Assembly (NCBI GenBank): GCA_013696065.1
Contig: JACCZJ010000475.1
Location: forward strand, 1-17,504
Source: Nocardioidaceae bacterium
GTDB lineage: Bacteria; Actinomycetota; Actinomycetes; Propionibacteriales; Nocardioidaceae
Direction of reading: 5' to 3'
DNA: 17,504 nt
Every line of letters starts with the position of its first letter. The first letter of the stretch is position 1. A program made the translations under genes and the position numbers. The notes below the pieces were generated by a model. That model worked only from the letters and a program-made list of their open reading frames with translations, was not told the origin of the DNA and ran no database searches. Positions 7,266 through 13,992 of this stretch are shown piece after piece.

Positions 7266-7823
7266 TCAGTCCTCCGGACGCAGATCGGTGTGCACCCTGA
7301 CTTGCTTGGCCAAGACGGTGCCGTCGCCGTGCAGGTCGAGTTCGCGGTGCGCCCCGTCCGGTGCCCAGCCTTGTTTGGTCAAGAATCCGCGGACGAAGTC
7401 ATCGGTGGCATGCAGCCACATCGTGGCCCGCTCAAATCGATCAGACCTCATGGTGTCCACCGCCGCATGCAGCAGGCGTGAACCATGCCCGGCACCTCGG
7501 TATGCGGGGTCGATCACGAATTCGGCGATCTCGGCATCCTTGACCGGGTCGCTGTCTGAGTCCGTCGCTGGCGCCGTGGCAGCGAATCCGCGCACGGTCG
7601 CTCGCTCGAGCGCCACCAACACACGTTGCCTGGCGTCCCGCGGACGTGCAATCGATTGTTGCCAGGCCACCTCGAACTGGTCGGCGGGCAATGTCGTGAG
7701 GATCTCAGAAGGCAGTATGTCGGCAAAGGTCTGCTGCCACGAGCGAACCTGGACCTCGGCGATAGCTGCCGAGTCCTGCGCCCAAGCAGCGCGCACGCTC
7801 ACATCAGCGGTGGGTGTGGTCAT
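7266..7823 (-). CDS. GNAT-family N-acetyltransferase
   Basis: The 185-residue protein has the GNAT fold order: RAAWAQDSAAIAEVQVRSWQQTFADILP at the N-terminus (the helix 1-2 acceptor region), strand EIAEFVIDPAYRG, and the acetyl-CoA pyrophosphate loop R-G-A-G-H-G at 109-114 followed by the SRLLHAAVD helix. The closing LHATDDFVRGFLTKQGW segment fits motif B. It transfers an acetyl group from acetyl-CoA to an amine; the acceptor is unknown. The ATG has no clear Shine-Dalgarno but GACAAT (7836-7831) ends 7 nt upstream, so the mRNA may be leaderless. It is the first gene of a group with the SemiSWEET and perhaps azlCD. The gap to the DeoR gene stop upstream is 58 bp, with no terminator seen. Confidence 0.9.
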   Translation of the reverse strand: MTTPTADVSVRAAWAQDSAAIAEVQVRSWQQTFADILPSEILTTLPADQFEVAWQQSIARPRDARQRVLVALERATVRGFAATAPATDSDSDPVKDAEIAEFVIDPAYRGAGHGSRLLHAAVDTMRSDRFERATMWLHATDDFVRGFLTKQGWAPDGAHRELDLHGDGTVLAKQVRVHTDLRPED

Positions 7824-7881
7824 GCGTCACATTGTCTCAGCCGGGTCGCCACGCCGAAGAATCGCGCGGCTCTGGTCCACG

Positions 7882-8718
7882 CTAGACGAGCACGACGTGC
7901 ACGCCGGCCTCGGTCAGGTCGGCGACGGCACCTGGGTCTGCCTCGTCATCGGTGATGAAGACGGAGATGGAGGAAGCCGGGCAGATCTGGGCCAGAGCCG
8001 TGCCGGTGAGCTTTTCGGCGGTCCCCACCGCGATGACACGTCGGGCGTTGGCAGCCATCTGCGCATTGATTCCCGCCTCATCGAGGTAGCGGCACATGGC
8101 GCCGTCTTTGGCGTTGAGCGAGTGGACGCCCAACATCAGCAGGTCCAGGCGCAGGTCGTCGAGGAAGCGCGAAGCATGGGGTCCGTGCAGTTCGTAGGAC
8201 TCGCGACGGGCCACTCCGCCGATACAGACCGTGCGGCAGTGGGGTCGTAGCACCATCTCGCTGGCGATGTTCAGCGCGTTGGTGACGATCGTGATGCTCT
8301 CTTGCCCCGGGCTCATCAGATCTTGTCGCGACGCGATGGCGCGCGCGGTGACTGTCGTCGTGGTCCCGCCGTTGAGCCCTACCACCATGCCACGCTCGAC
8401 CATCGCTGCGGCGGCCTGCGCGACCCGGTCCTTGGCGCTGCCACCCCCTGTCGAGCGGTAGTGCGCCGGGAGGTCGTAGGCCACGGACGTGGCGACGACT
8501 CCACCGTGGGTGCGCGTGGCCAGTTGCTGTTGCTCGAGCGAGGTGAAATCCCGGCGAACGGTCGCCGCTGACACGCCAAGCTCCGCAGCGGCATCGACGA
8601 CGCTCAACGTGCCGCGCTCTGCCAGCAGGGTCAGCAGCGATCGCCACCGGTCAGAGCGTGGTGTGGAGGCGGGTGGATTGTCGTCTTCATCTGCGTGGGT
8701 GATGATCACGGCGGTCAC
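7882..8718 (-). CDS. DeoR-family transcriptional regulator (AgaR/GlpR-like)
   Basis: The 278-residue protein has an N-terminal winged helix (about 24-75) with recognition helix SAATVRRDFTSLEQQ, the DeoR signature. The C-terminal sugar-phosphate sensor domain includes GLNGGTTTTVTARAI (Gly-Gly-Thr loop at 117-121) and IVTNALNIASEM. DeoR proteins usually repress and are released by a phosphorylated sugar, here presumably an amino-sugar or ketose phosphate from the linked enzymes. The GTG start is favoured: it overlaps the upstream permease TGA (GTGA), GGGAG lies 6 nt before it, and MTAVII begins a sensible N-terminus. The open frame extends further upstream only as a shadow of the permease. As last gene of the transporter operon it would be autoregulated. 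Likely targets are the TGATCG sites at 11950-12076. Confidence 0.92.
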   Translation of the reverse strand: MTAVIITHADEDDNPPASTPRSDRWRSLLTLLAERGTLSVVDAAAELGVSAATVRRDFTSLEQQQLATRTHGGVVATSVAYDLPAHYRSTGGGSAKDRVAQAAAAMVERGMVVGLNGGTTTTVTARAIASRQDLMSPGQESITIVTNALNIASEMVLRPHCRTVCIGGVARRESYELHGPHASRFLDDLRLDLLMLGVHSLNAKDGAMCRYLDEAGINAQMAANARRVIAVGTAEKLTGTALAQICPASSISVFITDDEADPGAVADLTEAGVHVVLV

Positions 8719-9611
8719 TTGACACTCCCTGCAGTCAACCCTCCGACGAGACGACGCTCGATCAACGCGAACAGGATGGCCACCGGCACGATGCTCACCA
8801 CAGAGATGCCGAACACGTAATGCCACGATGTGGCGTACTGGCCCACGAACTTGGTGAGCGCCACGGACAGCGGCTGGTTGGCGTCGGTTGTCAGAATCAC
8901 CAGGCTGGCAGCGAACTCGTTCCAACAAGCCACGACCGTGAAAATGGTGGCGGTCACGATTCCGGGCCAGACGAGCGGCAAGGTGATCTTGCGCAGCACC
9001 TGGAAGTGTGACAACCCGTCAAGCATCGCAGCCTCCTCGAGTGCGACCGGGATGGTGGCAAAGAAGCTGTGCAGGATCCAGACGGCGAAGGAAAGGTTGA
9101 AGGCGGCGTTGACCAGGATCATCGCAAGCCAGGTGTCATGGATACCGATCGCCAGGAATTGGCGAACCAGACCGACCGCCAGCACGGTCGGTTGCAACAT
9201 CTGCGTTATGAGGACGAGGAAAAGGAAGGCAAGTCGGCCGGGAAAGCGTCGCCGAGACGTGTAGTAGGCGGCCGGGATAGCCACGAGGAGCACGAGCACC
9301 GTGGCGGCCGCGGAGATCGCGACCGTGCTGATCAGATTGAACGGCAGCGGTGTCTCGGGGGTGTCCCACATCGTGACGTAGTTTTGCGGCTGCCACTGCG
9401 TCGGCAGATACGTCGGCTCGATGCTCAGTATTTCCTTCTTGGTCTTGAAGGAGCCGAGCAGCATGACGACATACGGGACCAGGAAGAAGAAGGCTACGAC
9501 GATCCCGATGGCGGTGAGGCCCCAACGGCGGCGCGGAGCGGATACGCGTCGCGTCTTGGCGGTCGTCCCCGACACCGGTGGAGCGGGAGCCACGGGTGCT
9601 TGCGTCGTCAT
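8715..9611 (-). CDS. ABC sugar permease, MalG type (CUT1)
   Basis: The 298-residue membrane protein has a cytoplasmic proline-rich start and six predicted helices. The cytoplasmic EAA loop that docks with the ATPase is clear: EEAAMLDGLSHFQVLRKITLPLVWPG in the second half of the protein. The FALIERRLVGGLTAGSVK ending is a standard MalG-type C-terminus. It forms the channel with the MalF-type partner encoded just upstream (3-bp gap) and receives substrate from the lipoprotein encoded first in the operon. No ATPase gene is present in the window. Its stop overlaps the regulator start by 4 bases. Substrate is inferred from the neighbouring enzymes to be an N-acetylhexosamine or an oligosaccharide containing it. 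Confidence 0.93.
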   Translation of the reverse strand: MTTQAPVAPAPPVSGTTAKTRRVSAPRRRWGLTAIGIVVAFFFLVPYVVMLLGSFKTKKEILSIEPTYLPTQWQPQNYVTMWDTPETPLPFNLISTVAISAAATVLVLLVAIPAAYYTSRRRFPGRLAFLFLVLITQMLQPTVLAVGLVRQFLAIGIHDTWLAMILVNAAFNLSFAVWILHSFFATIPVALEEAAMLDGLSHFQVLRKITLPLVWPGIVTATIFTVVACWNEFAASLVILTTDANQPLSVALTKFVGQYATSWHYVFGISVVSIVPVAILFALIERRLVGGLTAGSVK

Positions 9612-9614
9612 GCG

Positions 9615-10511
9615 TCAGTCCTCCCGCATGGGCCGGGTGACGGCCATGTAGATAGCGATAATGACCAAAACAAGCCCGAAGTTGAAGACCGACAGCGCCT
9701 GCGCGAGCGCAGGTTCCCGATAGAGGGTGAGGAGCTTGAACGTGAGCGACGTGGTCGTGTCGGCCTTGATGCCCGGTAGGTCTCCGGTGATGATGCGGAG
9801 GATGGGCAAGGAGTTAAAGACGTTGATGATGTTGATGATGACGGCGACAGCCAGAGTGCCCCGCAACTGCGGCAGCACAATGCGGGTGTAGCGCTGCCAC
9901 CGGTTGACCCCGTCGACGTCGGCGGCCTCGAGGATCTCGTCCGGGATGGTCCCCAGTCCGGCGAGGATCGTGTACGTCGTGAAAGGCACCGACACGAAGA
10001 CACCCACCGCCATGGCCACAGCGAAGGCCGACACCGGCCTCTTCGTGAAGCCGAAAGTCTCGTCTAAGACATTGATCTGGACCAAGAACTTGTTGAGGAT
10101 CCCGACGTTGGGCTCGAGCATGTAATAGAAGACTGTGGTGGTCATGACCACGCTGGCGGCCCACGGGATGAGGATGGCCAACCTGATGGCTCGACGCCCA
10201 GGGAAGTCCTTGTTGAGGAACTGGGCCAAGGCCATGGACAGCACGACGGTCACGAACACCACGCCTGCCACCCAGACCGCGGTGTTGATCAGGACCTGGG
10301 GCAGCCCGTCGTTCTCGAAGACGCGCCGATAGTTGGCGAGCCCCACTCCACCGCGGTCGACGCCGCTCAACGACTAGTCGCGAGTCGAGTTGTAGATCAT
10401 GACTCCGGCGTGGAAAAGCACTATGGACACGATGAGGGCCAAAGCCGGAGAGATCCACGGCAGAGCTGAAATGGTCTGCTTGAGCGGCCGGCCGCTGCCA
10501 GCAGTCGCCAT
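9615..10511 (-). pseudogene. ABC sugar permease, MalF type (CUT1), with in-frame TAG at codon 46
   Basis: From the ATG at 10511 (AGGAG 7 nt upstream) a single frame encodes 298 positions, but codon 46 (10376-10374) is TAG. Before it lies a complete first membrane helix (about residues 17-40, LPWISPALALIVSIVLF). Directly after it the frame continues SLSGVDRGGVGLANYRRVF, the normal MalF-type periplasmic sequence, through to a good EAA loop (EILEAADVDGVNRWQRYTRIVLPQLRG). Relatives usually read D-W-S/N-L here, so TGG to TAG is the likely change. Translation could restart at a TTG two codons later (10370), giving 251 residues without helix 1 and without a ribosome binding site. Either the gene is freshly inactivated, the base is a sequencing error, or TAG is read through. 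No other lesion exists in 252 later codons. Confidence 0.85.
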
Positions 10512-10551
10512 GTTGCGCTCCTCGGAACTAGTTGATGAACGGCTGAGCAGA

Positions 10552-10582
10552 GGTGGGGCCCAGCAGTTTCCCGGACCCCACC
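10552..10582 (-). repeat. intercistronic hairpin between binding-protein and permease genes
   Basis: GGTGGGG (10552-10558) pairs perfectly with CCCCACC (10576-10582); two more pairs form across a one-base bulge, leaving a loop of about 12 nt. It stands 14 bp after the binding-protein stop and 41 bp before the MalF-type start. Such stems are known to protect the binding-protein mRNA and lower downstream permease expression, as at malE-malF. The role here is inferred. Confidence 0.55.
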
Positions 10583-10595
10583 ACGTCAGATGAGC

Positions 10596-11918
10596 TCAGA
10601 AGCCGCCCTCGGCCGCTCCTTGTATCTCGGCGAGCACCTCGGCTGGGTCAGCGCCTTGGGCGATCGTGCCGATCTGCTGCTGAATAGCACCTTGCGTGTT
10701 CGGCCATGCAGGGTTGGTGCTGGGGTAAAACTGCGCGGAGGGCAACAACTCGAGGAAGGTTTGAATCGATTCCTTGTCAGCGAGTGCCTCTGACCCGGAT
10801 TGGGTCGTCGGAAGGAAGCCTTCGGCGTCGACAAACTTGGTGTACACCTCAGGCGAGTAGAAGTAGTCCAAGAATGCCGTAACGGCTTCTTGGTTGTCAC
10901 CGTCGTTCTTGAAGGCCATCAGGTGGTCTGCTACGCCGACAGTGACAGGCTCGCCATCGGCGGTCGGGATCGCTGCCGTGCCGTAGTTGAGCTCGGGGAA
11001 CTCGGCCTCGATCTCGGTGACGGTGGGCGGTAGGCCGACCATCATGCCGATCTTGCCTTGCTTGAAGACGTTGAGCAGTGGCGTGCGGTCTTGTGAGCCG
11101 GGGTCTGGTTCGGTGAGTCCGTCGTCGATCATCTTCTGCATGAACTCGACTGCCTCGACGTTCTCCGGAGTGTCGGCGGTGATCTCTTCAGAGTCACCCC
11201 AGGATCCGCCGTTGCCGAATACGAAGATCGATGTCTCGGCCTGGGCCTCCTCGCTGCCGAGCGGCATACCGTAGCCCACGACACCGTCGCCCAACTCGCT
11301 GATCTTCTTTGCGTCCTCGTAGAGCTCATCCCACGTCGTGGGTGGCTCGGCTATGCCAGCCTGCTCGAAAAGGTCCTTGTTGTAGAACAACGACCGGGCC
11401 GAGGCGATGAGTGGCATGCCAAACATGGTGCCGTCGAGGGAGGCATTCTCGGCAAAGGACGGCTCGAAGTCCTCGAGCACCTCCGGCGACACGACTTCTT
11501 CGACGGGGTAGAGAAGGTCGTCGAGGGCGTAGCTCGCGTAGGCGTCGATGTTAAGGATGTCGGGGGCATCACCAGACTGGGTCTTGGTTTGGATCACCTG
11601 GTTGATGTTGTCCCACGACTCGACCTGCAACTCGACGTTGACGTCGCCGTTCTCTTTGCCGAAGTCGGCGATCATGCCTTCCCACAGGCCCTTGGTCTGG
11701 TCGCTGTAGGCCGGCACGAGCATGGTGATGTCGCCACTGGCGCCGCCGCCGCTGGTGCCCTCAGTGTCCTCACTCGCGCCTTCGGTGGCGGGAGTCTCGT
11801 CGTCGGCGCTGTCGTTGCTGCTGCTGTCGGAGGATGAGTTGAAGCCGCATGCGGTCGCGGCAAAGGCAAGTCCTGCCATGCCCGCGATCAGGCGGATCCC
11901 TCGCTGGGTGGAATTCAT
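10596..11918 (-). CDS. extracellular sugar-binding lipoprotein of a CUT1 ABC transporter
   Basis: The 440-residue protein is a family 1 (MalE-like) solute-binding protein. The signal peptide (residues 1-23: RGIR then a hydrophobic core) ends in ATA-C, with lipidated Cys24. A low-complexity Ser/Asp/Glu/Gly tether follows to about residue 62. The mature fold begins DITMLVPAYSDQTKGLWEGMIADFGKENGDVNVELQ and includes APDILNIDAYASYALDDLL, FGMPLIASARSLFYNKDLFEQAGI-EPPTTWDEL and the conserved GKIGMMVGLPPT region. The ATG has GAGAGGG about 8 nt upstream. It heads the leftward operon, behind a promoter with a candidate operator between its boxes. It would capture the sugar outside the cell and deliver it to the two permeases. 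The exact ligand cannot be read from sequence. Confidence 0.94.
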   Translation of the reverse strand: MNSTQRGIRLIAGMAGLAFAATACGFNSSSDSSSNDSADDETPATEGASEDTEGTSGGGASGDITMLVPAYSDQTKGLWEGMIADFGKENGDVNVELQVESWDNINQVIQTKTQSGDAPDILNIDAYASYALDDLLYPVEEVVSPEVLEDFEPSFAENASLDGTMFGMPLIASARSLFYNKDLFEQAGIAEPPTTWDELYEDAKKISELGDGVVGYGMPLGSEEAQAETSIFVFGNGGSWGDSEEITADTPENVEAVEFMQKMIDDGLTEPDPGSQDRTPLLNVFKQGKIGMMVGLPPTVTEIEAEFPELNYGTAAIPTADGEPVTVGVADHLMAFKNDGDNQEAVTAFLDYFYSPEVYTKFVDAEGFLPTTQSGSEALADKESIQTFLELLPSAQFYPSTNPAWPNTQGAIQQQIGTIAQGADPAEVLAEIQGAAEGGF

Positions 11919-11949
11919 TGGGTGGTCCCTCTCTGCACACGTGGATGGA

Positions 11950-12076
11950 TGATCGAAATTGATCGTGGTTGCCGTCTAACGATCAGATGTGTGCGTATGC
12001 CGGAACATTGTGCTCGTGTGATCGGCCCGCGTCAAGACCACGACACCACTTTGTTATCCCAGGCCGGCCATGATCG
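11950..12076. promoter_or_regulatory. candidate operator array (five TGATCG/CGATCA half-sites)
   Basis: TGATCG occurs at 11950-11955, 11960-11965, 12019-12024 and 12071-12076, and its complement CGATCA at 11980-11985. The first three have centres 10 and 20 bp apart, that is, on one face of the helix. Sites two and three form a 7-bp inverted repeat (11960-11966 with 11979-11985, 12-bp gap). The 12019 copy lies between the -35 and -10 of the leftward promoter. About 0.06 copies would be expected by chance in 127 bp. The likely reader is the DeoR-family protein encoded at the end of the leftward operon. Confidence 0.6.
12007..12035 (-). promoter_or_regulatory. promoter of the ABC transporter/regulator operon
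   Basis: On the minus strand TTGACG (12035-12030, five of six) and CACAAT (12012-12007, four of six) are separated by exactly 17 bp. The start would be near 12000, giving a leader of about 80 nt that contains three candidate operator half-sites. A further half-site (12019-12024) occupies the spacer, so repressor binding there would block RNA polymerase. Confidence 0.6.
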
Positions 12077-12100
12077 ATTGTGACCACATCCATAGAGTTC

Positions 12101-12130
12101 TTGACACAATTGCGCAGAGTGCCTCATGCT
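12101..12130 (+). promoter_or_regulatory. promoter of the amino-sugar enzyme operon, probably leaderless
   Basis: A perfect TTGACA (12101-12106) is followed after 18 bp by CATGCT (12125-12130), three matches including the A at position 2 and T at position 6. Six bases later comes the GTG of the SIS gene (12137), so the predicted start site is the start codon itself. The nearest operator-like half-site, 12071-12076, lies just upstream of the -35. Confidence 0.5.
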
Positions 12131-12136
12131 TGAGGG

Positions 12137-13048
12137 GTGACGACGACCTCCCCCCACACCGGCGCCAGCCACCTCGCTGATGAACTCTCCTTTCAACCCG
12201 ACAACTGGTCGAGAGCTGCGGAGCTCGCGCCACAGTTCAACGACGCCTTGCCTGCGACCGGCGAACGTGCCGCAGTCATCGGCTGCGGTACGTCGCTGTA
12301 CATGGCGCGGGCGTTCGCCGCGCTGCGGGAAGCCCAGGGCCATGGGCTCACCGACGCGTGGCCGGCGAGTGACCACCGGCTGGACCGAGGTTATGACCGG
12401 GTGGTGGCGATCACCCGCTCCGGTACGACGACGGAAATCCTCGCAGCCCTCGACGCCTACACGGGGTCGGCGCGGATCACCGTCATCACCTCGACCGCGG
12501 GCACGCCGATCCTCGATTTAGGGGAACCGATTCTCGTCCCCGAATTCGACGAGAAGTCAGTGGTGCAGACCCGGTTTGCCACGTCGGTCCTTGCCTTGCT
12601 CCGCTCGCACCTGGGCGACGACCTCTCGACTCCGATCAGACAAGCTCGTGAGGTGCTCGCCGAGAGCGAGGAATCCTTGGCTGTAGCGCGCGGGGCCGAG
12701 CAGATCACCTTCGTCGGTATGGGGTGGGCTGCGGCTCTGGCGGACGAGTCGGCGCTCAAATTGAGGGAGTCGACACAGTCGTGGGCGGAGGCATACTGGG
12801 CCACCGAATATCGCCACGGGCCCATCAGCATTTCCGCCCCGGGACGGGCCGTGTGGGCGCTCGGAGAACTCGTGCCCAACTTCGCCCGCGATATCGCACT
12901 CACCGGCGCCGACCTTATCCACCACGACATTGACCCGATGGCCGAGCTTGTCAGAGTGCAGCGGCTGTGTGTGCTCCGCGCGGCTGACCGTGGCCTCGAC
13001 CCCGACAAGCCCCGAAACCTCGAACGTTCCGTCATCCTGGACTCGTGA
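12137..13048 (+). CDS. SIS-domain sugar-phosphate isomerase/deaminase (GlmS/AgaS-like)
   Basis: The 303-residue protein has two SIS domains and matches the isomerase half of GlmS. The first has GCGTS (49-53) and the phosphate-binding SGTTTE loop from Ser95. The second has GMGWAAALADESALKLRESTQSWAEAYWATEYRHGP, with His227 in the position of the GlmS ring-opening histidine. No glutamine amidotransferase domain is present, so it should run in the deaminating direction, turning a hexosamine-6-phosphate into the ketose-6-phosphate plus ammonia. The C-terminal PRNLERSV resembles GlmS PRNLAKSV, but the Schiff-base lysine is Arg297 here. The GTG start has no usable ribosome binding site and falls at the predicted transcription start. 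The ROK kinase start overlaps its stop (GTGA). GalN-6-P (AgaS) or GlcN-6-P (NagB-II) are the candidate substrates. Confidence 0.88.
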   Translation: MTTTSPHTGASHLADELSFQPDNWSRAAELAPQFNDALPATGERAAVIGCGTSLYMARAFAALREAQGHGLTDAWPASDHRLDRGYDRVVAITRSGTTTEILAALDAYTGSARITVITSTAGTPILDLGEPILVPEFDEKSVVQTRFATSVLALLRSHLGDDLSTPIRQAREVLAESEESLAVARGAEQITFVGMGWAAALADESALKLRESTQSWAEAYWATEYRHGPISISAPGRAVWALGELVPNFARDIALTGADLIHHDIDPMAELVRVQRLCVLRAADRGLDPDKPRNLERSVILDS

Positions 13049-13992
13049 TCGCCTCGGCCGACGAACAACCGCTGCCCCGCAGCGACGACCACGTGCTGGC
13101 CTGCGACGTGGGCGGCACGACGATCAAGGCTGAAGTTGTCGACTTCGGCGGCCGGGTCGTCGAGTCGGGTGTCCTTCCCACACCGCAGGGCGAGGCAGCT
13201 CTCGCCGCACTGAGTCAGCTCGGCAGGGAACTGATCGAAAGTCTCGAACACAGAACCGGCGCAAGACCCTCGAGAGCCGGAGTCGTCATGCCCGGCATCG
13301 TCGACCGCGAGAGACGCGTGGGCGTGCGGAGCGCCAACATCGGCTGGGCTGACCTCGAGTTCGGCAGTGCTCTCGACGCTGCGTGGCAGCTGCCGGTGGC
13401 GGTCGACCACGATGTCACGGTAGCGGGCTGGGCAGAGTGGCGCGAAGGAGCGGGACGGGGACATGACGATGTGGTGTTCGTGGCGCTCGGGACTGGAATC
13501 GCGGCGACTCTGGTCGTCAACGGTCGGTTGGTCCGAGGCGGCCTCGGACAGGCAGGGGAGTTCGGTCACCTCGTCGTCCGCCCAGGTGGCTTGCTTTGTG
13601 CCTGTGGGGGGCGCGGTTGCCTCGAGACAGTAGCTTCGGCCTCGGCGATCGCGCGCGCCTACACTGCGACGTCGGGTCGGCAGGTGTCCGGTGCCCTCGA
13701 CGTACTCGCAGCGCTCGACGTCGACCCCGTTGCGCGACGTGCGTGGCAAGGCGGCGTCGATGCGCTGGCCGATGGCCTGGCGGCTGTGACCGCTCTCCTG
13801 GCCCCCTCTATCGTCGTCATCGGCGGAGGTCTTGCTGAGGCGGGTGACGCGCTGTTGTCGCCGCTTCGCGAGGCGCTCGCGCAACGGTCGTTCATCGCTC
13901 AGGTGCCGGAACTCTCGGTGGGCCGCTTCGGCGCGCGGGCCGGTCTGGTGGGGGCGGCTCTGCTCGCTCGACACGGGAACCCCGGACTCTGA
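13045..13992 (+). CDS. ROK-family sugar kinase (probable N-acetylhexosamine kinase)
   Basis: The 315-residue protein has the ATP phosphate loop DVGGTTIK from Asp21, the catalytic Asp123 in VDHDVTVAGWAEW, the GEFGH motif (172-175, His175) and the ROK zinc motif C-x-C-G-x-x-G-C-x-E at 185-194. The SIVVIGGGLAEAG stretch is the adenosine site. All functional residues are present and no N-terminal helix-turn-helix exists, so it is an enzyme rather than a ROK repressor. An ABC transporter delivers unphosphorylated sugar, so this kinase would make the 6-phosphate used by the deacetylase encoded next. Specificity (GalNAc, GlcNAc or other) is not readable. The GTG overlaps the SIS stop by 4 bases and its own stop overlaps the deacetylase ATG by one, showing tight translational coupling. 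Confidence 0.93.
   Translation: MIASADEQPLPRSDDHVLACDVGGTTIKAEVVDFGGRVVESGVLPTPQGEAALAALSQLGRELIESLEHRTGARPSRAGVVMPGIVDRERRVGVRSANIGWADLEFGSALDAAWQLPVAVDHDVTVAGWAEWREGAGRGHDDVVFVALGTGIAATLVVNGRLVRGGLGQAGEFGHLVVRPGGLLCACGGRGCLETVASASAIARAYTATSGRQVSGALDVLAALDVDPVARRAWQGGVDALADGLAAVTALLAPSIVVIGGGLAEAGDALLSPLREALAQRSFIAQVPELSVGRFGARAGLVGAALLARHGNPGL

Noticed and set aside
7155..8250. Plus-strand open frame spanning the SemiSWEET, GNAT and regulator genes
   Set aside because: It is antisense to three well-supported genes with coupled starts and encodes no recognisable domain.
10374..10376. TAG in the permease as a pyrrolysine codon
   Set aside because: Pyrrolysine is known mainly in methylamine methyltransferases and no pyl genes are visible; the site sits where Trp is usual, so a nonsense change is simpler.
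12457..13974. 505-codon open frame on the minus strand opposite the SIS and kinase genes
   Set aside because: It is antisense to two clearly functional genes, its translation is low-complexity Arg/Ser-rich with no family match I recognise, and long antisense frames are expected in high-GC DNA.
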